Shown one piece after another: positions 1 through 5,628 of a stretch of DNA of 11,007 nt. Location: contig JAPUKM010000100.1 in NCBI GenBank assembly GCA_027295645.1, positions 1 to 11,007 of the forward strand, written 5' to 3'. Source of the stretch: Chloroflexota bacterium (GTDB lineage Bacteria; Chloroflexota; Dehalococcoidia; Lucifugimonadales; JAPUKM01). Made by a program: the position numbers and the translations under genes. The notes beneath the pieces were generated by a model, which ran no database searches, was not told where the DNA came from, and was given only the letters and a program-made list of their open reading frames with translations. The number at the start of each line of letters is the position of its first letter. Positions within the stretch are counted from its first letter, which is position 1.

Positions 1-16
1 TCCCTGCCGGCGGGTC

Positions 17-59
17 TTAGGGAGGTGCCCTCCCTAACTCCTAACCCACCGAGGGTGGG
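17..59 (+). promoter_or_regulatory. Two tandem hairpins in the leader of the RNase HII-YraN gene
   Basis: Two inverted repeats sit side by side just before the first gene. The first pairs TTAGGGAG (17-24) with CTCCCTAA (30-37), an 8-bp perfect stem with a 5-base loop. The second pairs CCCACC (45-50) with GGTGGG (54-59), with a 3-base loop; a second GGGTGGG at 62-68 could compete for the same CCCACC arm. There is no T-tract after either stem, so a classical intrinsic terminator is not shown. They may end an upstream transcript or act as a leader structure. The sequence upstream lies outside the window. Confidence 0.4.
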
Positions 60-79
60 CCGGGTGGGTAAAGAAAGCC

Positions 80-1096
80 ATGAAAGAGCCAAACGTTCCC
101 CCAACCTGGGATGAAGAGCGACGCCTCCGCAGCAACGGCTACCACCTCATCGCCGGAATCGACGAGGTGGGCCGCGGCACCCTCGCCGGCCCCGTCACCG
201 CCGCCGCCGTCCTCCTCAACCCGGACGCTGACGCCCCCTACTACCACGACCTGCGCGACAGCAAAACCCTGACCCCACGGCAGCGAGAGCGCCTCGCCGC
301 TTCCATCTCTGAATCCGCCATCGGGGTCGGCATCGGCGTGGCCGAGCACTCTGAGATAGATGACCTGGGCATCGTCAAGGCCACACGCCTCGCCATGGCC
401 CGCGCGGTCGCCGACCTGCCGCTGCCGCCGCACCATCTCCTGATCGATGCCGTCCCCCTCCCGGAAACCGGCCTTCCCTTCAAAGCCATCATCCGTGGCG
501 ACGCCACATGCCGCTCCATCGCCGCCGCCTCCATCGTCGCCAAGGTCGCCCGAGACGCCAGAATGGCCAGGGAGGAGGTCGCCCATCCCGGCTACGGCTT
601 CGCCCGTAACAAGGGTTATGCCACCCTGGAGCACCTCCGCTCCCTCCAGCGCCTGGGCCCCTCAGCCATCCACCGACATTCCTTCGCCCCCGTGAGAGCG
701 CTTGTGGAGCCAGCGTCCACCGCACCGCCCTCACCACGCCAGACCCGCGGCCGTATCGGCGAGCAGGCCGCCGCCGACCTCCTTCGGGAGCGCGGATACC
801 GCCTCCTGGACCGCAACGTCCGCTACACCTGGGGCGAGCTCGACCTCGTTGTGGAGGACGGCCAGACCGTCGTCTTCGTCGAGGTGCGCGCCCGCACAAG
901 CAACAGTCTCGGTTCGCCCATGGAATCGGTCACCAGGGCCAAGCAGCAGCGGCTGGTGCTGGCCGCCCAGGAGTACCTCCAGCGCAACGGCCTGGAACAG
1001 CGCCCCTGGAGGATCGACATCATAGGCATCCACCTGGCGGCAAAAAACCGGGTGGCGTCCATGGAGCACCTTCAGAACGCTGTCTCCGATTTCTAA
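80..1096 (+). CDS. rnhB: Ribonuclease HII fused to a YraN (UPF0102) endonuclease-like domain
   Basis: A 338-residue fusion. Residues about 20-207 are RNase HII, which cuts the RNA strand of RNA-DNA hybrids and starts removal of misincorporated ribonucleotides. The GIDEVGRGTLAGPV motif gives Asp28 and Glu29. Asp123 (LLIDAVPLP) and Asp141 (RGDATCRSIAAAS) complete the expected D-E-D-D metal site, with the spacing I recall for bacterial RNase HII. HPGYGF...NKGYAT and GPSAIHRHSF are further family signatures. After a Pro/Ser/Thr linker (about 211-221), residues 222-320 match YraN, a restriction-nuclease-like fold of unsettled function, with Glu228, GELDLV (Asp255) and FVEVRAR (Glu268, Arg270). In many bacteria rnhB and yraN are separate neighbours, so the fusion is plausible biology. 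The ATG at 80 has only a weak AAAGAAAG purine stretch upstream, but the conserved region begins at residue 24, so the start fits. Both domain assignments are secure. Confidence 0.95.
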   Translation: MKEPNVPPTWDEERRLRSNGYHLIAGIDEVGRGTLAGPVTAAAVLLNPDADAPYYHDLRDSKTLTPRQRERLAASISESAIGVGIGVAEHSEIDDLGIVKATRLAMARAVADLPLPPHHLLIDAVPLPETGLPFKAIIRGDATCRSIAAASIVAKVARDARMAREEVAHPGYGFARNKGYATLEHLRSLQRLGPSAIHRHSFAPVRALVEPASTAPPSPRQTRGRIGEQAAADLLRERGYRLLDRNVRYTWGELDLVVEDGQTVVFVEVRARTSNSLGSPMESVTRAKQQRLVLAAQEYLQRNGLEQRPWRIDIIGIHLAAKNRVASMEHLQNAVSDF

Positions 1097-1114
1097 ATCA
1101 AAGAAAAGTCCCCG

Positions 1115-1125
1115 TATGATACAAT
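1115..1125 (+). promoter_or_regulatory. Possible -10 element upstream of the zinc ribbon gene
   Basis: The 62-bp gap after the RNase HII-YraN gene is an AT-rich island in otherwise very GC-rich DNA. It carries two overlapping -10-like hexamers, TATGAT (1115-1120) and TACAAT (1120-1125). No convincing -35 hexamer lies 16-18 bp upstream of either, so this is only a candidate promoter for the zinc ribbon and thiE genes. Confidence 0.3.
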
Positions 1126-1158
1126 CCCCACCTACCCACACCGGAAAACCACCCCACC

Positions 1159-1455
1159 ATGCCAACCTACGAGTACCGCTGCCAGAGCTGTCGCCGCAGG
1201 AGCAGCCGCCTCTTCCGCAGCTTCTCCCGGGTCACTGACGTATCCTGTCCCCACTGCGGCAGCGACAGCATGACCCGCCTCCCCTCAACCTTCGCCATAC
1301 ACAAGTCCTGGGACTCCGGCCTCAACCTCCCATCGTCCGAGAGCATGAGCGACTTCGACGAGGACGACCCCGCTAGCATGGCTCAGTGGGCCGAGGGAAT
1401 GGGCCAGGACATGGGCGATGACTTCGGTGGCGGCTTCGACGACTTCGACGACTAG
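1159..1455 (+). CDS. FmdB-family zinc ribbon protein
   Basis: A 98-residue protein with the FmdB/CxxC zinc ribbon fold. It starts MPTYEYRC, the near-invariant opening of this family, and has two zinc knuckles, Cys8-x2-Cys11 and Cys30-x2-Cys33 (CPHCGS). Residues about 40-98 are a low-complexity acidic tail rich in Asp, Gly and Phe, common in long FmdB proteins. The name comes from a proposed regulator of a formamidase operon in Methylophilus; the molecular role of most members is not known, and nothing here fixes one. The start is clear from the MPTYEY motif, although no Shine-Dalgarno sequence is visible. It sits 62 bp after the RNase HII-YraN gene and only 17 bp before thiE on the same strand, so it is probably co-transcribed with thiE. 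Confidence 0.92.
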   Translation: MPTYEYRCQSCRRRSSRLFRSFSRVTDVSCPHCGSDSMTRLPSTFAIHKSWDSGLNLPSSESMSDFDEDDPASMAQWAEGMGQDMGDDFGGGFDDFDD

Positions 1456-1472
1456 TCCTCTGACAGCCTCCC

Positions 1473-2171
1473 ATGCCCACCTCCAACGCAGCCACCACTT
1501 CCCAGAACGCCGCTCTCCGTGCCGACCGCGCCCGTCGAGTCGCCGGCCTCTACGTCATCGTCGACCCGGAGGGCACCCGGGGCCGTGACCCGGCGGAGAT
1601 CACGGCCGCCGCCCTGCGCGGGGGTGCCACCGCCATCCAGTACCGCGACAAGCTCAACGACAAGGGAGACCAGCTTCCCGTGGCCCGCCGCCTCAGGGAG
1701 CTCTGCCACGCACATGACGCCGTCCTCATCATCAACGACCACGCCGACCTGGCAGTCGCCTCTGACGCACACGGACTCCACCTCGGCCAGCATGACCTTC
1801 CCATCGCCGCGGCCCGGAGCATTCTGCACCCCTGGCAGTTTGTCGGCACCTCCAACGCCCTGCTCACAGAGGCCCAGGCGGCCATCGCCCAGGGTGTCGA
1901 CTACATCGCCGTGGGTGCCATGTATGCCACCGGCTCCAAGTCCAACACCCGCCCGGCAGGCATTGACACCCTTAGCAAAGTGCGGGAGCGGACCACAGAC
2001 ACTCCCATCGTCGCCATCGGCGGCATCACCCTGGATAACGTCGACGCCGTGCTCGCGGCCGGAGCCGACGGCATCTGCGTCATCGGAGCCGTCTGCCAGG
2101 CGGACAACCCTGAGGAGGCGGCGCGCCTGCTCGTCCAGCGGATCACAGACGCCCAGGCCGACCGCCGCTAG
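1473..2171 (+). CDS. thiE: Thiamine phosphate synthase
   Basis: A 232-residue TIM-barrel enzyme that joins the hydroxymethylpyrimidine diphosphate and thiazole phosphate halves to make thiamine phosphate, in the cytoplasm. The order of motifs is that of ThiE: GLYVIVDP (first beta strand), AIQYRDK (diphosphate binding, usual form QLREK), LIINDHADLA (usual NDR-D-A), HGLHLGQHDLP, VGTSNALLTEAQAAIAQGVDYIAVGAMYATGSKSN, and the phosphate-binding GGITLDN near residue 188. Cys rather than His follows GTS-type residues in some homologues, so small departures here are not alarming. The N-terminal extension of about 23 residues before the barrel is Ala/Arg-rich. No ribosome binding site is seen before the ATG. 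No other thi gene and no TPP riboswitch is visible nearby, so thiamine synthesis genes are scattered or partial in this genome. The 3' end of the gene is part of a tandem duplication. Confidence 0.94.
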   Translation: MPTSNAATTSQNAALRADRARRVAGLYVIVDPEGTRGRDPAEITAAALRGGATAIQYRDKLNDKGDQLPVARRLRELCHAHDAVLIINDHADLAVASDAHGLHLGQHDLPIAAARSILHPWQFVGTSNALLTEAQAAIAQGVDYIAVGAMYATGSKSNTRPAGIDTLSKVRERTTDTPIVAIGGITLDNVDAVLAAGADGICVIGAVCQADNPEEAARLLVQRITDAQADRR

Positions 2172-2266
2172 TCTACGGAGGACCACCGCTTGTTACCTGT
2201 TCGTCCAGCGGATCACAGCGGCCCGGGTCGACCGCCACTAGCCTACGGAGGAGTACCAGCTTGTCA
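2126..2266 (+). repeat. 70-bp imperfect tandem duplication of thiE 3' end plus ribosome binding site
   Basis: Positions 2126-2182 align without gaps to 2196-2252 with 50 of 57 bases identical (counted by eye). The match then continues through one single-base indel to a shared CTTGT at about 2189 and 2260. The first copy holds the last 14 codons of thiE, its TAG stop, CGGAGGA and a TTG. The second copy encodes a relic of the same peptide (LFVQRITAARVDRH and TAG, against LLVQRITDAQADRR in thiE), again CGGAGGA, and the TTG that starts the translin gene. The second copy is in a different reading frame from thiE and is not translated as part of it. Confidence 0.9.
2247..2263 (+). promoter_or_regulatory. 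Strong ribosome binding site with TTG start for the translin gene
   Basis: GGAGGAG at 2247-2253 lies 7 bases before TTG 2261-2263 and decides the start of the translin gene. It is the only strong Shine-Dalgarno sequence seen in the first 2.9 kb. A near-identical site with its own TTG (2177-2182 and 2190-2192) lies 70 bp upstream, in the other copy of the duplication; that TTG opens only a 31-codon frame ending at 2285. Confidence 0.75.
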
Positions 2267-2908
2267 AACTACAGAAACTCACTGAGCAGCATTGCGGAGC
2301 AGGCCCAGGCCACCCTCGCCGAGACACACAATGCCCGTGAGAAGGCGCTGCTCCTCACCCGTGGCGTCATCCGTCTCTGTGCCGACTCCATCCGCGCAAC
2401 CCATCGCAAGCAGTTCGACCAGGCCCGCGAACTTCTCACGCAGGTACGGTCCCGCCTGGACGAGACCCGGACCTCCCTGGCCCAACACCAGGACATCTAC
2501 TACACCGGCTACGTGAGCGATGCACAGAAGGAGTTCGCGGAGGCCTCCGCCACCCTCGCCTTCATCTCCGGGGAGCCCCTGCCACGCCCGGACGACCTCG
2601 GCGTGGAGATGGCCCCCTACCTGAACGGCCTCGCCGAGGCCGCCAGCGAACTGCGCCGCGCCATCCTGGACGCCCTCCGCAGGAACGATATCGAGCCCTG
2701 CGACCGCTGGATGGCCGCCATGGACGAGGTGTACGGCCTCCTCGTGACCATCGACTTCCCGGACGCCGTGACCGCGGGACTACGCCGCACCACCGACCAG
2801 CTACGCGGCGTCCTGGAGCGCACCCGCGGCGACCTCACCATGGCCCTCCGCCAGCACTCCCTGGAGCAGCGCCTCGCCGGCTATCAACAGCACATAGAGA
2901 ACCCATAG
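2261..2908 (+). CDS. Translin-family RNA/DNA-binding protein (Trax/C3PO-like)
   Basis: A 215-residue, all-helical protein of the translin superfamily. Family signatures run the whole length: AREKALLLTRGVIRLCADSIRA (25-46), YYTGYVSDAQKEFAEA (80-95), PLPRPDDLGVEMAPYLNGLAEAASELRR (106-133), and IDFPDAVTAGLRRTTDQLRGVLERTRGDL (164-192). Eukaryotic translin and Trax form the octameric C3PO ribonuclease; prokaryotic homologues form similar barrels and can have RNase activity. Aligned from memory to human Trax (Glu126, Glu129, Asp193), this protein has Glu91, Glu94 and Glu126, that is, an acidic triad with Asp replaced by Glu at the third position. Activity is therefore possible but not shown. Such proteins are sometimes mislabelled haloacid dehalogenase; no HAD motif is present. 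The start is the TTG at 2261, fixed by the GGAGGAG sequence. Confidence 0.88.
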   Translation: MSNYRNSLSSIAEQAQATLAETHNAREKALLLTRGVIRLCADSIRATHRKQFDQARELLTQVRSRLDETRTSLAQHQDIYYTGYVSDAQKEFAEASATLAFISGEPLPRPDDLGVEMAPYLNGLAEAASELRRAILDALRRNDIEPCDRWMAAMDEVYGLLVTIDFPDAVTAGLRRTTDQLRGVLERTRGDLTMALRQHSLEQRLAGYQQHIENP

Positions 2909-2924
2909 CCCTCTGCATAGGGCT
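2907..2924 (+). terminator. Small hairpin at the end of the translin gene
   Basis: AGCCCT (2907-2912) pairs with AGGGCT (2919-2924) around a 6-base loop, beginning inside the TAG stop codon. No T-run follows, so it is only a possible weak terminator or mRNA 3'-end structure. Confidence 0.3.
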
Positions 2925-2941
2925 GCACTTGTCGGGCGAAC

Positions 2942-2966
2942 TTGCCAGATCTGCCCTTTCTGGCAA
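2942..2966. terminator. Hairpin between convergent genes, possible bidirectional terminator
   Basis: TTGCCAGA (2942-2949) and TCTGGCAA (2959-2966) form a perfect 8-bp stem with a 9-base loop. It lies between the translin gene (+) and the SRAP gene (-), where a shared terminator is expected. It lacks a clear T-tract on either side, so the call rests on stem and position. Confidence 0.45.
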
Positions 2967-3024
2967 ATTGGGCCTGGGCTACCAAGGAATGAACTCCCCC
3001 AAAGGGTAATTGTTCCAACGGTTA

Positions 3025-3690
3025 CTACACCCGCACCATCACTTCAGGCACATCATTCTGGTACTTGTTTACAAGGTCGGATACCGGATATGCCTCCATA
3101 TCTGAGGGGTCGTACGGTATCAGCAGCTCCCTGAGCTCAGCAGTGTCCTTGTTACCGGTGTCCAACCACAGCTCCTCGGTATCTCTTGCGAGCATCACCG
3201 GCATTCTGTTGTGGATGGGTTCCATGAGGGCATTTGGTACCGTCGTAATGATCGCGCAGGACCTAACAAGCTCACCCTCCGGGTTCTTCCATGTCTCCCA
3301 TAATCCTGCGAAGCCAAACGGCTCTCCATTTTTGAGCACTATGCGCATCGGCGTCCTGAGCTTGCCCTCTCTCCTCCATTCGTAGAAGCCGTCGGCTAGA
3401 ATCAAGCACCGGCGCTCCTGGAATGCCTCACGGTAGCCGGGTTTTTCAACGACCGTCTCGGCACGAGCGTTGATCATCCGGCCGCCAATGGATGCGTCCT
3501 TGGCCCAAAATGGTATTAGGCCCCATCTCATGAACCGAGCGTGGTTCTCTGAGCCATCACCCGTGACGGTCAGCACCTCTTGAGTGGGTGCCACATTGTA
3601 GCGAGGCTCGTAGGTCAAGTCCCCGGCCCGGAAGCCGAATCGCAGTTGAAGTGTGTCCAGGTCCGATGTCAGTGAGTAACGCCCGCACAT
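3025..3690 (-). CDS. SRAP domain protein, abasic-site DNA-protein crosslinker (YedK/HMCES family)
   Basis: A 221-residue protein covering one whole SRAP (SOS response-associated peptidase) domain. After removal of Met1, Cys2 of the MCGRYS opening forms a thiazolidine crosslink with abasic sites in single-stranded DNA and shields them during replication. The family's active residues are all seen: Cys2, Asn74 (MINARAET), Glu104 (LADGFYEWR) and His160 (PIHNRMPVML), within one position of E. coli YedK numbering (2, 75, 105, 160). RYNVAPTQ and RWGLIPFWAKD are further signatures. SRAP genes are known to cluster with imuA/imuB/dnaE2, which fits the operon 760 bp away pointing in the opposite direction. 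The start is the ATG at 3690; an AAGAGAA stretch just upstream is a weak ribosome site. The stop codon of a broken reading frame ends 12 bases upstream, so the gene may once have been second in an operon. No departure from the family is seen. Confidence 0.95.
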   Translation of the reverse strand: MCGRYSLTSDLDTLQLRFGFRAGDLTYEPRYNVAPTQEVLTVTGDGSENHARFMRWGLIPFWAKDASIGGRMINARAETVVEKPGYREAFQERRCLILADGFYEWRREGKLRTPMRIVLKNGEPFGFAGLWETWKNPEGELVRSCAIITTVPNALMEPIHNRMPVMLARDTEELWLDTGNKDTAELRELLIPYDPSDMEAYPVSDLVNKYQNDVPEVMVRV

Positions 3691-3702
3691 GGCTCGATTC
3701 TC

Positions 3703-4244
3703 TTAGTAGTTGATTAATTCGATCTCAATGGCCGCATATAGCGCTCCGTGCGAACCCGTTGGAGCCTCAATATCATACTCGACCTGATAGTAGTGGCCCA
3801 GCAACTCGGAGTACCCGTCCTCTATGTCTTGTCTGAGTCCTTGCATCATGAATGTATCGCCAGGTATTTGTGTGATTACACCAGCACGTCCATACCCAAT
3901 CGTGGTGGTTAGTTGGACACTCGGTGCAATTCCTAACTCTCTCGTACAGCTCACTTGCCACGAGTTGCTGAACCCCTAGCCGCGCTCCGTTTAATGAGGG
4001 CAAGAGCGTGGGCTGAGACGGTATGCTGAGGACGTAGGCCATCCGGCCAGTAGCGGGCACAGCTGGATAGAGGGATCCGCCTGGGGTGCGCGGTCCTGTT
4101 GGGGCAATGGTCTGCGTATATGCAGAGCCGGGCAAAGCAGATCGTTGTGGGACCTTGTTCGCTGGGACTAAAGCGGCGTTTCCGGTGTCGCCACTCGTCA
4201 ACAGGCATCTCGTCGGGGTCGTGGTTCTTAGGCATAAACGACAC
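3703..4244 (-). pseudogene. Probable frame-broken gene upstream of SRAP, unidentified
   Basis: No single frame spans this stretch, but three overlapping minus-strand frames read protein-like in turn. The first, from GTG 4244, gives VSFMPKNHDPDEMPVDEWRH. The second, open from 4279 to 3773, gives residues such as GRMAYVLSIPSQPTLLPSL. The third, open from 3975 to the TAA at 3703-3705, gives GFSNSWQVSCTRELGIAPSV and ends with YYQVEYDIEAPTGSHGALY and EIELINY. Crossing from the second to the third near 3976 needs one small indel. In the second frame at about 4276-4241 there is also DFTLAAFLLSGC, which resembles a lipoprotein signal with lipobox, but no ATG/GTG/TTG start precedes it. The ending loosely resembles the tail of some bacterial von Willebrand-type domains; that is a guess. 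The region could also be plain noncoding DNA. I do not recognise the family. Confidence 0.4.
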
Positions 4245-4291
4245 CCCGATAGTAGAAACGCCGCCAGAGTGAAGTCAATTTAATTAAGGGC

Positions 4292-4308
4292 CGATATTTC
4301 GCGATATT
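4292..4308 (+). repeat. Direct repeat CGATATT x2 at 10-bp spacing upstream of imuB promoter
   Basis: CGATATT occurs at 4292-4298 and again at 4302-4308, exactly one helical turn apart, ending 6 bp before the -35 box. With the TTAATTAA tract at 4280-4287 it makes the upstream promoter region AT-rich. It could be a regulator site or an UP-like element; the repeats are short enough to be chance. Confidence 0.35.
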
Positions 4309-4314
4309 GTCCTC

Positions 4315-4343
4315 TTGACAGAACAGCACAGGCGTTCTATTCT
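4315..4343 (+). promoter_or_regulatory. Promoter of the imuB-DUF6504-dnaE2 operon with operator-like inverted repeat
   Basis: A consensus -35 box TTGACA (4315-4320) is followed after exactly 17 bp by TATTCT (4338-4343), a 4-of-6 match to the -10 box. Transcription would start near 4350, giving a leader of about 100 bases before the imuB ATG. The 17-bp spacer begins GAAC and ends GTTC; with one flanking base each side, AGAAC (4320-4324) and GTTCT (4334-4338) are perfect inverted arms separated by 9 bases. A repressor bound there would cover both promoter boxes. The half-site resembles the GAAC/GTTC arms of Gram-positive LexA boxes, but those have a 4-base spacer, so the repressor is not identified. 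Confidence 0.6.
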
Positions 4344-4449
4344 CTTACTCCCCAGCATTCGGTATCGCTGGCCCACAGCGTCTCTCGGCATTAGGTCAGA
4401 GAGACCCACCTTACTGTTGATCCTCACCATCTCAGGGAGAGCTTTGCTT

Positions 4450-5628
4450 ATGCGTATCGCCTGCGTCTTGCTGAACCATCTTCCTCTCAAACTGGAACTC
4501 CAGCGTGATCAAAATCTGGCAAATCGCCAGGTTGTGATCTTCGAGCGACATGGCTCCCAGCGCACCGTTCTGGACACATCTCCTGTCATCCAGCAGGTCA
4601 GACGTGGCATGCCTCTCCAAGAGGCGCAGACCCGTTGCAAAGATGCTGCTCTCATTGAGGCGGACATGCCGCGATACCAGCAGGCCTTCAACTCGGTGCT
4701 GCTCCGCCTTGGTGAGTGGAGCCCGGATATTGAGTCCGGAGAGCTCGGCTGTGCATACGTTGGGCTGGACGGGCTTGAAGAGACCTACGGCAGCGAGGAG
4801 CGACTGATCGACGCACTGCTTCAGGCAGTCCCGCGGTATTTGGAGCCCCGCCTCGGCATAAGCCATGGCAAGTTCCCTGCGTATCTGGCTGCGTTGCGTG
4901 CGGAGCCGGGAAGGGCCTACAAGCCTCCCCTTGGGGTCAAGCAGTTCATGGCACCGTTTCCCGTGGAAGTGCTTCCAATGCCCTGGGAGGTCAAAGCCCG
5001 CCTCCGTAGCTTCGGACTGGACACTTTGGGGAAGATCACCGAGCTATCACTAGGCCCCCTCCAGGCACAGTTTGGGCCGGCGGGGACTAGGATGTGGCAC
5101 CTGGCACAAGGCAGGGACGATACACCACTCATTCCTCGACGGCCCGAAGAGAATCTCTCTTCAACCATCGCCTTTCCCGTGCCTACGGCCAACATCGAGC
5201 CGTTGCTCATGGCACTGGACCATCTGCTTGCAAGGCTCTTCTCCCAGCCCGAGATGCGGGGGCGTTATGCGCGAGTGGCTCTCCTCGAGGGCCAGGTGGT
5301 TAGGAAACCTGCCTGGCAAAAACGCATCGTCTTCAAAGTACCCGTCGGCGAGAGGAACCGGGCCTACTTCGTTCTGAAATGTGCGGTGGCAGACATCGTA
5401 CTGCCAGGGCCTCTGGAGGATATCCGCCTGACGCTGAGAGAGCTCACCGGTGAATCGGGCCGGCAGGAGAGCCTGTTCCGAGACGTCAGGCGAAGAGATC
5501 AGCTGCGCCAGACCGTTGCTCAGCTCAAAGTAGCTCAGGGAAAGAACCCTATCTACCAGGTACGGGAGACGGAACCGTGGTCAAGGATACCCGAACGCCA
5601 GCGGGTGCTGGTGACATACGAGCCCTGA
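4450..5628 (+). CDS. imuB: ImuB-type inactive Y-family DNA polymerase paralogue
   Basis: A 392-residue Y-family polymerase homologue acting as the adaptor of the ImuB-DnaE2 mutasome. The conserved Y-family catalytic acids are gone. The opening strand reads MRIACVLLNHLPL with no Asp where active enzymes have DMDAFFA, and the SLDEAYLD motif is replaced by GELGCAYVGL (residues 97-106), with Gly100-Cys101 in place of Asp-Glu. This loss defines ImuB against active DinB. The little-finger region follows (about 230-335). At 339-343 QESLF is a good beta-clamp binding motif, as in ImuB proteins, where it recruits the complex to the clamp. The frame is open back to a TTG at 4315, but that TTG is the promoter -35 box. 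The ATG at 4450 has AGGGAGA at 4434-4440 and begins the conserved MRIACV, so I chose it. It is the first gene of an operon with the DUF6504 gene and dnaE2. Confidence 0.9.
   Translation: MRIACVLLNHLPLKLELQRDQNLANRQVVIFERHGSQRTVLDTSPVIQQVRRGMPLQEAQTRCKDAALIEADMPRYQQAFNSVLLRLGEWSPDIESGELGCAYVGLDGLEETYGSEERLIDALLQAVPRYLEPRLGISHGKFPAYLAALRAEPGRAYKPPLGVKQFMAPFPVEVLPMPWEVKARLRSFGLDTLGKITELSLGPLQAQFGPAGTRMWHLAQGRDDTPLIPRRPEENLSSTIAFPVPTANIEPLLMALDHLLARLFSQPEMRGRYARVALLEGQVVRKPAWQKRIVFKVPVGERNRAYFVLKCAVADIVLPGPLEDIRLTLRELTGESGRQESLFRDVRRRDQLRQTVAQLKVAQGKNPIYQVRETEPWSRIPERQRVLVTYEP
5564..5579 (+). promoter_or_regulatory. Internal ribosome binding site for the DUF6504 gene inside imuB
   Basis: CGGGAGA (5563-5569) lies 7 bases before GTG 5577-5579, inside the last 65 bases of imuB. 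It supports starting the next gene at 5577, a 52-bp overlap with imuB in another frame. Alternative in-frame starts (GTG 5649, TTG 5682) lack any such sequence. Confidence 0.55.

Noticed and set aside
41..634. A 197-codon minus-strand frame opposite RNase HII
   Set aside because: Gly/Asp-rich antisense shadow in GC-rich DNA; the sense strand has full RNase HII motifs.
1519..2241. A 240-codon open frame overlapping thiE on the same strand
   Set aside because: It is a Ser/Pro/Arg-rich shadow of the high-GC thiE gene. Its last codons merely read through the duplicated thiE tail.
2190..2285. A 31-codon peptide gene from the first TTG of the duplication
   Set aside because: It has a good ribosome site only because of the duplication, no sign of a conserved peptide, and runs into the translin gene. 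Kept as a note in the duplication finding, not as a gene.
4315..4449. Upstream extension of imuB to a TTG at 4315 (437 residues)
   Set aside because: The TTG is the first part of the TTGACA -35 box, the extra 45 residues match nothing of the family, and ATG 4450 has a good AGGGAGA site and starts the conserved sequence.
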